A DNA stretch of 64,000 nucleotides from Fredinandcohnia onubensis (GCF_002734285.1 NZ_NSEA01000028.1:1-64000); one strand, 5' to 3'. Shown: positions 25,186-33,752, counted from the stretch's first letter. Numbers and translations: made by a program. The notes: generated by a model not told the origin, from the sequence alone.

Positions 25186-25557
25186 TTAGTCTTCCGAATC
25201 AGATGGCTTCACAACTTTTAATCCACTACCACCATCTGGACCGTTCTCGGCGATATACTTTAACACCGATAGCTTATTATTCCAGAACTGATCGAAGTAG
25301 GAAAGCCACTCGTGCAGCTCTGATAACGATTCAGGCTGAAGTCGATACCGCTTTTCTCTACCAACTTTTTTGCCGCTCACTAAATTGGCTTCAGCAAGAA
25401 TGTGAAGATGCTTTGCCACGGCTGTCCGACTCATCGCAAAGTGACTTGTGATTTCTGAAATAGGGAGCTCCTTATGTGAAAGTAAACGGAGTACCTCTCT
25501 ACGTGTTGGGTCAGCAATCGCTTGAAATACATCATATTTCCCGGCAGACTCTGCCAC
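25186..25557 (-). CDS. ArsR/SmtB-family HTH regulator
   Basis: A 123-residue winged-helix protein with the ArsR core in residues 5-95: FQAIADPTRREVLRLLS, ISEITSHFAMSRTAVAKHLHILAEANLV and GREKRYRLQPE. There are no metal-binding Cys/His motifs, so it is of the SdpR/YczG-like type paired with SRPBCC proteins. The GTG start overlaps the stop codon of the SRPBCC gene by one base, showing translational coupling; it probably represses its own operon. Confidence 0.88.
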   Translation of the reverse strand: MAESAGKYDVFQAIADPTRREVLRLLSHKELPISEITSHFAMSRTAVAKHLHILAEANLVSGKKVGREKRYRLQPESLSELHEWLSYFDQFWNNKLSVLKYIAENGPDGGSGLKVVKPSDSED

Positions 25558-25973
25558 TAATTAGTAGCCACCTGACGAAGTTTTTGCACAATACCTGCCC
25601 AACCGCCATTCATTGTTTCGCGGATCTCAGAAGCTTTGCGATTTGCTTTACCAATGATTTCTTCAGAATCTTTCCAACCGCCATGTATGAGGGTGAACTC
25701 TGTATTTCCATCGATTTCTTTCAAAAGAAACTCCACAACCCAGCCATCCGTGTCCCAGGCAAAAGTAAGACGATGTGGTGCCTCTACTTTTAAAACTTTA
25801 CATGGAGAGGGTCCAAATGGAGATTGGATATGAAACTCATGTCCTTCTTCCGCTACTAAATCATTTGGCATGAACCAAGTTCCGATTCCTTCCCCGTTTG
25901 ATACAAGGTCCCATACTTTTTCAATAGGTGCTTCAATTAAAACAGTTTGTTTTATATCAGGTGTTTTTGCCAT
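25557..25973 (-). CDS. SRPBCC/AHSA1-family protein
   Basis: A 138-residue START-like protein: an opening strand [62 protein letters not shown] and a long C-terminal helix ending in [14 protein letters not shown]. The fold binds hydrophobic ligands in a deep pocket, but the ligand is unknown. AAAGGAG supports the ATG at 25973; the ORF extends further without a box. It forms an operon with the ArsR gene that overlaps its end, a pairing common in Bacillus. Confidence 0.85.
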   Translation of the reverse strand: MAKTPDIKQTVLIEAPIEKVWDLVSNGEGIGTWFMPNDLVAEEGHEFHIQSPFGPSPCKVLKVEAPHRLTFAWDTDGWVVEFLLKEIDGNTEFTLIHGGWKDSEEIIGKANRKASEIRETMNGGWAGIVQKLRQVATN

Positions 25974-26133
25974 AATAAATTCTCCTTTGCGATTATATAT
26001 AAAACCATTTGGTTCTGTATTCCGATTATATGAAACCAAAAGGTGTTATGTCAATAAAATTTCATATGTAGTATGAACATCAATGATGTGGATAATTCTG
26101 GTGGTTTTGCATACAAGAATTTAGGTGGATATA

Positions 26134-26162
26134 TTGAATATGACAAAAAATAGGAGTATGCT
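26134..26162 (+). promoter_or_regulatory. Candidate terC promoter
   Basis: TTGAAT (26134-26139), 17 bp, TATGCT (26157-26162), 60 bases before the start codon. No yybP-ykoY riboswitch could be recognised in the short leader. Confidence 0.55.
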
Positions 26163-26221
26163 AGTTTATGGGATAAATTTTTTATTATTTTAATATACTT
26201 ATACTAAGGGGGAATTACCCT

Positions 26222-26938
26222 ATGGATATGCTAACGATTCTTGGACTAGCTATATCTTCTGGAGCGACACTCGCTTTATTAAAAATCATTGCAATTGATA
26301 TTATTCTATCTGGGGATAATGCAGTCGTAATTGCAATGGCTACTAGAAACCTTCCAAAAGATCAACAAAACAAAGCAATCTTTTGGGGAACTGCAGGGGC
26401 TGTTATTTTACGTATATTATTTGCAGCCATCATTGTTTACCTATTAAAAATTCCATTTGTTAATTTAATCGGTGGAGTTTTACTCTTATTTATTGCCTAT
26501 AAGGTATTAGTTCAAGGAGAAGAAGAAGCTCATGTGAAATCTACATCTGGTTTTATATCAGCAATTGGGACCATTATTATGGCAGACGCTGTTATGAGTC
26601 TTGATAATGTTGTTGCTGTTGCCGGTGCAGCGGATGGACACATTGGTATGGTAGCACTAGGGGTTGCAATTAGTATTCCAATTATGATTTTTGGTTCTAA
26701 GTTCATCGTAAAAGCAATGGACAAATATGCTTGGATTTCATACGTCGGTGCTGGTATCCTTGCATGGACAGCGGGGGAAATGGTAATGAAGGACAAGGGA
26801 TTTACTAACTTCCTTCACATCGAACATGGTCCAGTTTCATACCTAATCGCAGCAGTATTAACAGTTCTGGTATTAGGATCTGGATATTTGAAAAACAAAA
26901 GAATTGCAGCCAAAAAAGAGCTTAGAAAAACAGCATAA
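26222..26938 (+). CDS. TerC-family membrane protein (YjbE/MeeF-like)
   Basis: A 238-residue protein with seven membrane helices and the two TerC signatures DIILSGDNAVVIAMA (about 26-40) and DAVMSLDNVVAVAGA (about 121-135), whose acidic residues are thought to bind metal. B. subtilis relatives (YceF, YkoY, YjbE) act in manganese efflux and metallation of exported enzymes. AAGGGGGAA precedes the ATG. Single gene with its own promoter and terminator. Confidence 0.88.
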   Translation: MDMLTILGLAISSGATLALLKIIAIDIILSGDNAVVIAMATRNLPKDQQNKAIFWGTAGAVILRILFAAIIVYLLKIPFVNLIGGVLLLFIAYKVLVQGEEEAHVKSTSGFISAIGTIIMADAVMSLDNVVAVAGAADGHIGMVALGVAISIPIMIFGSKFIVKAMDKYAWISYVGAGILAWTAGEMVMKDKGFTNFLHIEHGPVSYLIAAVLTVLVLGSGYLKNKRIAAKKELRKTA

Positions 26939-26942
26939 AACG

Positions 26943-26975
26943 AAGAGGCCGAATCATATAGGATTCGGCCTCTTT
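26943..26975 (+). terminator. terC terminator
   Basis: GAGGCCGAATC and GATTCGGCCTC form a perfect 11-bp stem followed by TTTCTTATT. Confidence 0.9.
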
Positions 26976-26984
26976 CTTATTACA

Positions 26985-27061
26985 GGGAACCGTAGGGACG
27001 GTTCTAGTGGTTCCTTATGATTATGGAACCTGGTCACCAGGAGAACCGTCCCCCTGGTTCC
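26985..27061. repeat. Dispersed palindromic repeat family 1, copy D (inverted)
   Basis: Two GGACGGTTC/GAACCGTCC arms in the opposite orientation to copies A and B, placed between the convergent terC and mreBH genes and ending at the mreBH stop codon. Confidence 0.85.
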
Positions 27062-27062
27062 G

Positions 27063-28070
27063 TTATTTTGCGATTTTAAGAAGCTTCGTGATGATGCTTA
27101 AAGAACGTCCTGTTCCGATTGCAACTGATTCGAGTGGATTTGGAGCAAGGTGTACCGGGACGACAATTTCTTGGCTGAGCCAATCTTGCATGCCATTTAA
27201 TAACGCTCCGCCTCCTGTTAAAATAACTCCACGATCGACAATATCACCACTTAACTCTGGTGGGCAATCCTCTAGGGTTGCGCGGATGGCTTCTAAAATA
27301 TGAAGTAACGATTCTTTTAGCGTTTCTTGAATTTCGGTTGAACGCAATGAGATGGTTTTCGGTAGACCGGTGACAAGGTCACGTCCGCGAATATCCATTG
27401 TTTTTGTTTCATGATCAACAAGTGCATAGCCGATTTCAAATTTAACTTGTTCAGCAGTATGTTCGCCAATAAGAACATTGTATCTTTTTCGTACGTATTG
27501 AATAATATCTTCATCAAACTGGTCTCCACCAATTCGAACTGAGTTACATGTGACAACACCACCAAAGGAAATAATCGCAACCTCGGTATTGCCTCCACCG
27601 ATATCAACGATTACGTTCGCAACCGGCTCATCAACCGGTAAATCAGAGCCAACTGCAGCTGCAACTGGTTCTTCAATTAAATAAACCTGCTTGGCTCCGC
27701 ATAGTCTAACTGCGTCCTGGATCGCACGTCGCTCGACAGATGTAGACCCAGATGGTGTACAAACGACCACATTTGGTTTGCGAATTGAGTAACCAATTTT
27801 TTGACTCACTTTTTTCATAATATGACGAAGCATGTCTGCAGTCATATTGAAGTCAGCAATTACACCTTGACGTAAAGGGCGAATCGCTACGATTTTTTCA
27901 GGCGTCTTACCAATCATTCTTTTCGCTTCTGCCCCAACAGCAATGACTCTGTTACTTTCAGTGTCAACCGCCACTACGGATGGCTCATTAATGATGATAC
28001 CTTTATTTTTTGTATATACAAGTATATTTGCAGTTCCTAAATCAATTCCAATTTCCACGTTTGAAAACAT
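27063..28070 (-). CDS. mreBH: Rod-shape protein MreBH
   Basis: A 335-residue bacterial actin, the exact length of B. subtilis MreBH. Phosphate loops [13 protein letters not shown] (about 6-18) and [14 protein letters not shown], plus [13 protein letters not shown], define the nucleotide pocket. It polymerises on the membrane and guides elongation-phase cell-wall hydrolysis with LytE. It stands alone rather than in an mreBCD operon, which fits MreBH rather than MreB. GGAGATAACA precedes the ATG at 28070; a longer in-frame start at 28082 lies inside the box region. Confidence 0.9.
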   Translation of the reverse strand: MFSNVEIGIDLGTANILVYTKNKGIIINEPSVVAVDTESNRVIAVGAEAKRMIGKTPEKIVAIRPLRQGVIADFNMTADMLRHIMKKVSQKIGYSIRKPNVVVCTPSGSTSVERRAIQDAVRLCGAKQVYLIEEPVAAAVGSDLPVDEPVANVIVDIGGGNTEVAIISFGGVVTCNSVRIGGDQFDEDIIQYVRKRYNVLIGEHTAEQVKFEIGYALVDHETKTMDIRGRDLVTGLPKTISLRSTEIQETLKESLLHILEAIRATLEDCPPELSGDIVDRGVILTGGGALLNGMQDWLSQEIVVPVHLAPNPLESVAIGTGRSLSIITKLLKIAK

Positions 28071-28196
28071 TGTTATCTCCATCCTTTATAAAGTTTGGGG
28101 GTTATATTTCTAATAGACTAAAAATGGTTTTCCGAAACACTTTTAGCCCTCATTTATTTATAAAAGTAGTCATTTCAACCCACTTACTCTATAGAG

Positions 28197-28225
28197 TTCA
28201 CGAAAAAATGTCGATTTTTGGGGGT
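28197..28225 (-). promoter_or_regulatory. Possible SigI-type promoter of mreBH
   Basis: On the minus strand ACCCCC (28220-28225) is followed after 17 bp by CGTGAA (28197-28202), about 130 bases before mreBH. In B. subtilis mreBH is a SigI gene with an ACCCCC -35 and a CGAA-type -10 at about 16 bp; the -35 matches, the -10 only partly. A second ACCCCC at about 28094-28099 lacks a partner. Confidence 0.35.
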
Positions 28226-28341
28226 TGTTGTCATATTGTAAAAATTGAAATATAGGAGAAATATATGAGGAGAATGGCAAAATGTTCAAAAAACACGTAA
28301 AATAGTAATAGATGAAACACTCCAAGAAGGAGGGCGTTAAT

Positions 28342-28713
28342 ATGGATTTTTCAAGTATTGTATCAGAGGATAAAATTCGTAAGGCCTATAAAGAAGGGGA
28401 ATTTGATAACTTACCCGGATACGGCAAACCACTAAAGCTTGATGACGATTCTGCGATTCCAGAGGACCTTCGAATGGCTTATCGCGTCATGAAAAATTCA
28501 GGGTTCATCAATGAAGAAACAGAAATTAAAAAAGAACTGCTCACGATTGAGAATCTCCTTGATAACTGTGAGGATGAAGTACAGCGGCAAATCTATCAGA
28601 AAAAACTAAACGAAAAACAATTTCGTTTAAACCAAATCCTTAAAAATAGAAAGACATCACATTCAGCAGTTTTTAAAAACTACCAAATGAAACTGCATAA
28701 TAAATTTAAATAG
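28342..28713 (+). CDS. DUF1992 protein (DnaJ-C28-like)
   Basis: A 123-residue soluble protein with the DUF1992 start VSEDKIRKAYKEGEFDNLPGYGKPLKLDD and RMAYRVMKNSGFINEE, followed by coiled helices. The family is found alone in bacteria and joined to J-domains in eukaryotes (DNAJC28); its role is unknown. GAAGGAGGGC sits before the ATG at 28342, favouring it over the in-frame ATG at 28312. Confidence 0.85.
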   Translation: MDFSSIVSEDKIRKAYKEGEFDNLPGYGKPLKLDDDSAIPEDLRMAYRVMKNSGFINEETEIKKELLTIENLLDNCEDEVQRQIYQKKLNEKQFRLNQILKNRKTSHSAVFKNYQMKLHNKFK

Positions 28714-28719
28714 TAGAAG

Positions 28720-28750
28720 AGGGTAAAACATTGCGTTTTGCCCTTTTTTT
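28720..28750 (+). terminator. Terminator between DUF1992 and DUF488 genes
   Basis: AGGGTAAAAC (28720-28729) pairs with GTTTTGCCCT (28735-28744), then a run of seven T. It lies only 17 bases before the next start codon, so it may act as a read-through control. Confidence 0.85.
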
Positions 28751-28766
28751 AGGAAGGAAGAGAACA

Positions 28767-29141
28767 ATGATTGTTTTGAAACGTATTTATGAGCCTTTTA
28801 GCACGGATGATGGAAAAAGAATATTAGTGGACGGAATTTGGCCACGAGGAATTTCAAAGGACAAGGCTCAACTTGACAAATGGATGAAAGAAATCGCCCC
28901 AAGTACTGAGCTTCGCAAAGAATTCAACCACAAACCCGAAAGATTTGAAGAATTTAAGGAACATTACATAAAAGAACTGCAAGAGACTGAGGAGAAAAAA
29001 GTGGCGTTGAATCAGTTGCTAGAGATGGCGAAGGAAGAAAAAGTTACTCTTCTGTTTGGTGCAAAGGATGAAGTGCATAACCAGGCGGTCGTGCTGAAGG
29101 AAGTATTGGCACGTGTAATGGACGAGACCCAAAATAGTTAG
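28767..29141 (+). CDS. DUF488 family protein (YeaO-like)
   Basis: A 124-residue protein beginning MIVLKRIYEPFSTDDGKRILVDGIWPRGISKDKA, a DUF488 hallmark, with WMKEIAPSTELRKEF and a late VTLLFGAKDEVHNQAVVL. The family is conserved but uncharacterised. GGAAGGAAG precedes the ATG at 28767. The stop codon abuts the 20-bp tandem array. Confidence 0.85.
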   Translation: MIVLKRIYEPFSTDDGKRILVDGIWPRGISKDKAQLDKWMKEIAPSTELRKEFNHKPERFEEFKEHYIKELQETEEKKVALNQLLEMAKEEKVTLLFGAKDEVHNQAVVLKEVLARVMDETQNS

Positions 29142-29279
29142 TGGCAGTATTTTTGAAATAGCGGGAGTAATCTTGCTTAGTGACAGTATATTCGAGATAG
29201 TGACAGTAATTTTGGAACAGTGACAGTATTTCACCGATAGTGACACTATTTTCGAATTAACGCTAGTATTTTCACAGTA
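29140..29279. repeat. 20-bp tandem array, seven units
   Basis: Units begin at 29140, 29160, 29179, 29199, 29219, 29239 and 29260. Each has a conserved half (AGTGACAGTA or close) followed by about ten variable bases. Non-coding, between DUF488 and treA. Confidence 0.88.
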
Positions 29280-29333
29280 ATTGACTCCACACATCATGAT
29301 GCCTCTGCCCAGCAGATCAATGATAGCGATTAT

Positions 29334-29362
29334 TTGACTAACTTGTATATACAAGTTAAACT
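29334..29362 (+). promoter_or_regulatory. treA promoter with TreR operator in the spacer
   Basis: TTGACT (29334-29339) and TAAACT (29357-29362) are 17 bp apart. The spacer is filled by the perfect palindrome AACTTGTATATACAAGTT (29340-29357), which matches the TreR operator core TTGTATATACAA. Binding there would exclude RNA polymerase until trehalose-6-phosphate releases TreR. No treR gene is in the window. Confidence 0.85.
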
Positions 29363-29433
29363 ACAACTACAAATAAGTTTGTTTCCTTTATGAAATACTA
29401 CAAACATGAATTACTTATATGGTGGTGTAGCAA

Positions 29434-31119
29434 TTGAAACAGCCTTGGTGGAAGAAGTCTGTCGTTTATCAAATTTATCCGAAGAGTTTTAATGATACAA
29501 CTGGAAACGGTGTCGGTGACCTACAAGGGATCATCGAAAAGCTTGATTACCTGAAGACCCTTGGTGTGGACGTCGTTTGGCTAACGCCAATTTACAAATC
29601 TCCACAGCGGGATAACGGGTACGATATTAGCGATTATTTTGCGATTCAAGAAGAATATGGCACAATGGAGGATTTTGACCGCTTGCTAGAGGAAGCTCAT
29701 TCCCGCGGCATTAAGATCATCATGGACATCGTTGTGAATCATACCTCGACTGAAAACGAATGGTTCAAGCAATCACGACAGTCAAAGGACAACCCGTATC
29801 GAGATTTCTATATTTGGAAAGATCCTAAAGACGGTCATGAGCCAACTAATTGGGAATCCAAATTCGGCGGTAATGCTTGGGAGTATGATGAAACAACAGG
29901 TCAGTACTACCTTCACCTTTTTGACGTAACCCAAGCGGATCTTAATTGGGAAAATGAAGAGGTTCGTAAAAAAGTCTATGACATGATGACTTTTTGGTTT
30001 GAAAAAGGGGTAGATGGTTTCCGTCTAGATGTGATCAATCTCATCTCAAAAGACCAAAGCTTCCCAGATGATGATGGATCTGTCCCTCCAGGTGACGGCC
30101 GAAAGTTTTATACAGATGGGCCACGCGTCCATGAGTTCATGCACGAAATGAATCAGAACGTTTTCTCGAAATACGATAGTATGACGGTTGGGGAAATGTC
30201 CTCAACGACAATTGAAGATTGTATTAAATATTCAAATCCAGATCGTCAAGAACTGAGTATGACCTTTAATTTTCATCACTTAAAGGTGGACTATCCTAAC
30301 GGTGATAAGTGGACGGTTGCCGATTTTGATTTCCAAGCATTGAAAAAAATCCTCTCAACCTGGCAGGTTGAAATGCATAAGGGTGGTGGCTGGAATGCAC
30401 TGTTCTGGTGCAACCATGACCAACCGCGGATTGTTTCAAGATATGGGAATGATGGTGAGTATTTAACGGAATCAGCGAAAATGCTTGCTACAACCATTCA
30501 TATGATGCAAGGTACACCTTATATTTACCAGGGTGAAGAGTTTGGAATGACCAATCCGAAGTTCAATGATATTTCTGAGTATCGTGATGTTGAGTCCATA
30601 AATATCTACAATATTAAAAAAGAACAAGGAATGAGCAACGACGAAATTATCGAGATTCTAAAACATAAATCACGTGATAATTCTCGGACACCTGTGCAGT
30701 GGGATGCAAGTGAACATGCTGGTTTCACAAGCGGAACTCCATGGATTAATGTTGCTTCAAATCATAAAACAATTAATGCGCAAAATGCGTTAGAGGATAC
30801 AAACTCAGTTTTCTATCATTATCAAAAATTGATAAGGCTCCGTAAGGATTACGACATTATTACGTATGGAGATTATGAATTATTGCATGAGGACCATCCT
30901 GAAATTTTTGCGTATGTTCGTAATGGTGAGAATGAGAAGCTTCTTGTTGTAAACAATTTCTACGGAAGAGAAACAACGTTTGAGATTCCTGCAAGCTTAA
31001 ATGTAAGTGAATATACCAGTGACTTACTCATTTCCAACTATGAGAATTCGCAACTTGATCTTTCAAAAGGAATCAAATTACGTCCTTACGAATCTGTTGT
31101 CTACCATTTGACAAAATAA
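29434..31119 (+). CDS. treA: Trehalose-6-phosphate hydrolase (GH13)
   Basis: A 561-residue GH13 enzyme, the same length as B. subtilis TreA. Catalytic residues are Asp199 (GFRLDVIN), Glu254 (VGEMSS) and Asp329 (NHDQPR). GEMSSTTIEDC and MTFNFHHLKVDYPNG distinguish phosphotrehalases from oligo-1,6-glucosidases, and the TreR-type operator upstream agrees. It hydrolyses trehalose-6-phosphate from the PTS to glucose and glucose-6-phosphate. The start is TTG behind a modest GGTGGTG box. The usual partners treP and treR are not adjacent, so this gene is a detached part of the regulon. Confidence 0.88.
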   Translation: MKQPWWKKSVVYQIYPKSFNDTTGNGVGDLQGIIEKLDYLKTLGVDVVWLTPIYKSPQRDNGYDISDYFAIQEEYGTMEDFDRLLEEAHSRGIKIIMDIVVNHTSTENEWFKQSRQSKDNPYRDFYIWKDPKDGHEPTNWESKFGGNAWEYDETTGQYYLHLFDVTQADLNWENEEVRKKVYDMMTFWFEKGVDGFRLDVINLISKDQSFPDDDGSVPPGDGRKFYTDGPRVHEFMHEMNQNVFSKYDSMTVGEMSSTTIEDCIKYSNPDRQELSMTFNFHHLKVDYPNGDKWTVADFDFQALKKILSTWQVEMHKGGGWNALFWCNHDQPRIVSRYGNDGEYLTESAKMLATTIHMMQGTPYIYQGEEFGMTNPKFNDISEYRDVESINIYNIKKEQGMSNDEIIEILKHKSRDNSRTPVQWDASEHAGFTSGTPWINVASNHKTINAQNALEDTNSVFYHYQKLIRLRKDYDIITYGDYELLHEDHPEIFAYVRNGENEKLLVVNNFYGRETTFEIPASLNVSEYTSDLLISNYENSQLDLSKGIKLRPYESVVYHLTK

Positions 31120-31121
31120 AC

Positions 31122-31153
31122 AATGAGCCATACCTAAGGGTGTGGCTCATTTT
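31122..31153 (+). terminator. treA terminator
   Basis: ATGAGCCATACC pairs with GGTGTGGCTCAT across TAAG, then TTTTCAT. Confidence 0.88.
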
Positions 31154-31161
31154 CATACCTT

Positions 31162-31302
31162 TTATTCTTTTTCATCAGGTAGTGGGTCAATTCTCTTTGA
31201 ATCATCGTTATCCATAGAAGTGGCTACAAAGTAAAACCAGAAACCAGCGGAGATAAAATACAACACAGACATGCCAATAAGCGTTAGCCAAAGTCCTAGC
31301 AA
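31162..31302 (-). CDS. 46-residue single-helix membrane protein
   Basis: A short frame with a TTG start behind AAAGGGGGG. Residues 2-28 form one membrane helix (LWLTLIGMSVLYFISAGFWF region); the rest is acidic and polar, ending PDEKE. It lies between the convergent treA terminator and yfkK. No family is recognised; the strong box and clean topology support it. Confidence 0.6.
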   Translation of the reverse strand: MLGLWLTLIGMSVLYFISAGFWFYFVATSMDNDDSKRIDPLPDEKE

Positions 31303-31418
31303 GTGTATTCCCCCCTTTAGAAAGGTCCATTGTCCCAAAGTTACAATGCCCTTTTTATAGATATATGCAAGGGGGAAAAGTTATTGACACAATCTTGTGA
31401 TTTATGTAGCGCACAATA

Positions 31419-31445
31419 AAAAAACCCGCCAGAGGCGAGTTTCAA
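31419..31445 (-). terminator. yfkK terminator
   Basis: On the minus strand AAACTCGCC pairs with GGCGGGTTT (one G-U) followed by a T-run. Confidence 0.8.
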
Positions 31446-31463
31446 AAAGGTTGGTTCTATGTA

Positions 31464-31691
31464 TTATTTGTTTTTGCGTAAGCTTCCGAGCTCTTCGACA
31501 AGTGCTTGCATTTCGTTCGGGCTAAATGAGTTCTTTTTCATGGTAAGGTCGTAAATATCCTTTAATTCTTCGTACATTTCTTCGTCAAAATGGGAAGGCT
31601 TAATGGCACCAAGGTTTAGAACTTTAAGCTTTTCTTTAATTTTTTCTATCATAAATTCTACGTTTTCGACTGACTTTTGTGAGAGATCCAT
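31464..31691 (-). CDS. yfkK: DUF1128 protein YfkK
   Basis: A 75-residue all-helical protein ([22 protein letters not shown]...) of the DUF1128 family. In B. subtilis yfkK stands divergently next to yfkJ, exactly as here. AAAGGATG precedes the ATG. Function unknown. Confidence 0.87.
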   Translation of the reverse strand: MDLSQKSVENVEFMIEKIKEKLKVLNLGAIKPSHFDEEMYEELKDIYDLTMKKNSFSPNEMQALVEELGSLRKNK

Positions 31692-31797
31692 GTTTTCATC
31701 CTTTCAATTTTCAGTGTATTCTTATTGTATCACGTTTCTGCTATTATTTAATATGGCGAGGTACGGAAAAATATGACATGAAGGAGAATGGACAAAA

Positions 31798-32277
31798 ATG
31801 ATAAAGGTATTATTCGTATGCTTAGGGAATATTTGTAGATCACCGATGGCGGAGGCCATTTTTCGTGATTTAGTACAAAAAGAAGGGCTTGCGGATCGAA
31901 TCCAAGTTGACTCAGCAGGAACGGGAGACTGGCATATCGGACATCCGCCACATAAAGGCACGCAAACCATTTTAACAAAATATAATATCTCATTTGAAGG
32001 AATTAAGGCACGTCAAGTGTTACCGGAAGATCTTGGGCAATTTGATTATATTATTGCAATGGACTCAGACAACTTAGGAAACCTTCAAAAAATGATAACT
32101 GGCGAAAAAACAGGTCGGATTCAACGGCTCCTTGATTTTGTCGATGAGAGTAAGATTACAGATGTACCTGACCCGTACTACACTGGGAATTTTGATGAGG
32201 TGTACGAACTTGTGACCAACGGTTGCAAACGTCTATTAGACGTCATCAAAAATGAAAACCTAGTTGGAAAGGAGTAA
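31798..32277 (+). CDS. yfkJ: Low-molecular-weight protein tyrosine phosphatase YfkJ
   Basis: A 159-residue LMW-PTP. The phosphate loop is CLGNICRSP (Cys8 nucleophile, Arg14, Ser15) and the general acid is in the late DPYYTGNFDEVYEL motif. B. subtilis YfkJ is an active phosphotyrosine phosphatase linked to stress resistance. AAGGAG lies upstream of the ATG. It opens a tight run with a YtxH-like gene (5-bp gap) and yfkH (4-bp gap), so the three are an operon. Confidence 0.93.
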   Translation: MIKVLFVCLGNICRSPMAEAIFRDLVQKEGLADRIQVDSAGTGDWHIGHPPHKGTQTILTKYNISFEGIKARQVLPEDLGQFDYIIAMDSDNLGNLQKMITGEKTGRIQRLLDFVDESKITDVPDPYYTGNFDEVYELVTNGCKRLLDVIKNENLVGKE

Positions 32278-32282
32278 TACGA

Positions 32283-32636
32283 ATGGCGAAACGTAATAAA
32301 ATGGTGGAAGGCATGGTCATAGGTGCTGCCATTGGTGCAGCAATTTCTTTACTCGATAAGGAAACAAGAGAGCAATTTTTACATACTAGTAAAAGAGTGA
32401 GTAAAAGGTGTGTTGAAGTGATGAAAAATCCACAGCGTTATACAGAGCTTGTAAGGGACCAGTTCAATACTGTTCGTACTACAGTTGAACAGGTCGCAGA
32501 GGATGTTCGTATCGTAACCTCAAAGGTAAACGAAATCGTTGAAACCACACCAGAAATTGTCGAAGCTGTCAAAGAAACAAAGGATGCAATTGCTAATAAA
32601 ACGGAAGGTATGAGGGACGATAATATAGAGAGGTGA
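32283..32636 (+). CDS. YtxH-like protein (yfkI position)
   Basis: A 117-residue protein with a short N-terminal glycine/alanine membrane segment (MVIGAAIGAAISLL, about 11-24) and a long amphipathic helical tail, the YtxH-domain layout of general stress proteins. It sits between yfkJ and yfkH, where B. subtilis has yfkI. Orthology is based on position more than sequence. Confidence 0.75.
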   Translation: MAKRNKMVEGMVIGAAIGAAISLLDKETREQFLHTSKRVSKRCVEVMKNPQRYTELVRDQFNTVRTTVEQVAEDVRIVTSKVNEIVETTPEIVEAVKETKDAIANKTEGMRDDNIER

Positions 32637-32640
32637 AGAA

Positions 32641-33480
32641 ATGACCGAAGTTCGAACCTTAGATTTGCGGTTTATTAAGGAATTGATTTTGCGATATAAG
32701 GAAGATGAAGTAGGGAGTATGTCTGCAGAATTAGCCTACTTTTTCTTGCTTTCATTATTCCCGTTTTTAATCTTTCTCGTGACACTCATAGGATACTTGC
32801 CAATATCCCAAATAGATGTATTGGCGTTTGTGGGACAGTATGCACCTGAAGGTACTGTTGATTTGATTGAAGAAAACTTGAATTTTATAGTCAATTCAAA
32901 TAAAGGCGGGCTATTATCAATAGGTATCATTGGTACATTGTGGTCGTCATCCAATGGAATCAACGCGGTCGTTAGGTCGTTCAATAAAGCCTATGATGTA
33001 AAAGAAACCCGGAACTTCTTTATCACGCGTGGGATTTCAATACTACTCACATTCGGGATGATTTTTGTCATTATCGTCGCTTTATTATTACCCGTCTTCG
33101 GAAAACAAATTGGGATTTTTATGTTTTCGTCATTTGGCTTGTCTGATGAATTTTTAGATGTGTGGAATGGAATTCGTTGGATTGTGAGTGCGGCTATCCT
33201 GTTTATTGTATTTACGTTTTTGTACTGGGTGGCTCCAAACCGTCCGTTAAAATTTAAAGAAATTATTTCAGGATCCTTTTTTGCAACTTTCGGATGGATG
33301 TTCGTTTCCCTCGCTTTTTCCTATTATGTAAATAGCTTTGGCCATTATTCCACGACCTATGGCAGTCTAGGTGCCATCATTGTACTGATGATTTGGTTCT
33401 ATTTATCAGCGATGATCATTATCATTGGGGGAGAAATCAACGCCATTTTAAACTGCCATCGGATTAGGGATGGCCGATAA
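32641..33480 (+). CDS. yfkH: YihY/UPF0761 membrane protein YfkH
   Basis: A 279-residue protein with six membrane helices and the YihY/BrkB signatures MSAELAYFFLLSLFPFLIFL, LWSSSNGINAVVRSFNKAYDV and YGSLGAIIVLMIWFYLSAMIIIIGGEIN. Once annotated as ribonuclease BN, the family is now treated as membrane proteins of unknown transport role. GAGAGGTGAAGA overlaps the preceding stop codon. Last gene of the yfkJ operon. Confidence 0.9.
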   Translation: MTEVRTLDLRFIKELILRYKEDEVGSMSAELAYFFLLSLFPFLIFLVTLIGYLPISQIDVLAFVGQYAPEGTVDLIEENLNFIVNSNKGGLLSIGIIGTLWSSSNGINAVVRSFNKAYDVKETRNFFITRGISILLTFGMIFVIIVALLLPVFGKQIGIFMFSSFGLSDEFLDVWNGIRWIVSAAILFIVFTFLYWVAPNRPLKFKEIISGSFFATFGWMFVSLAFSYYVNSFGHYSTTYGSLGAIIVLMIWFYLSAMIIIIGGEINAILNCHRIRDGR

Positions 33481-33570
33481 TTTTACCGTAAGTTACCTTC
33501 ATGGAATGTGAGGTAGCGAGAGATAATAAAGGTGTAAGTACAGTAAGTACAGTACAAGGAGGCCTTTATT

Positions 33571-33669
33571 ATGTCTAAAAAAGACGGTGGAACAAAGCAA
33601 AAGGGAAAGAAAAATAGCCCAAAACAAAAAACTAGCAGTTCTGCAAACGGCAGCAACGGCTATCACTAG
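33571..33669 (+). CDS. 32-residue Lys/Ser-rich small protein
   Basis: A short frame (MSKKDGGTKQKGKKNSPKQK start, then Ser/Asn/Gly) with an excellent AAGGAGG box. The composition resembles small acid-soluble or general small spore proteins of Bacillus but no family can be assigned. Its stop codon runs into repeat copy E. Confidence 0.6.
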   Translation: MSKKDGGTKQKGKKNSPKQKTSSSANGSNGYH

Positions 33670-33698
33670 GAACCAGAGGGACGGTTCTATTGGTCCCC
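33669..33698. repeat. Dispersed palindromic repeat family 1, copy E (single arm)
   Basis: One GGAACCAG..GGACGGTTC..TTGGTCC palindrome directly after the 32-residue gene. Confidence 0.75.
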
Positions 33699-33720
33699 AA
33701 TACTTGGATATTTAACAAAA

Positions 33721-33750
33721 GAGGACTTGACCGATGGGGTCAAGCCCTTA
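33721..33750 (-). terminator. Terminator of the metal ATPase gene
   Basis: On the minus strand GGGCTTGACC pairs with GGTCAAGTCC across CCATC and is followed by CTCTTTTGTT. Confidence 0.75.
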
Positions 33751-33752
33751 TT

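Noticed and set aside
26140-26221. Manganese (yybP-ykoY) riboswitch before terC
   Set aside because: The leader is only about 55 bases after the predicted start and lacks the conserved loops.
28094-28099. Second ACCCCC as a SigI -35 for mreBH
   Set aside because: No CGAA-type -10 lies 16-17 bp downstream; the position runs into the ribosome binding site.
29434-31119. Oligo-1,6-glucosidase (MalL) annotation
   Set aside because: Motif details (GEMSST, FNFHHLKVDYPNG) and the TreR-type operator favour trehalose-6-phosphate hydrolase; lengths are the same and cannot decide.
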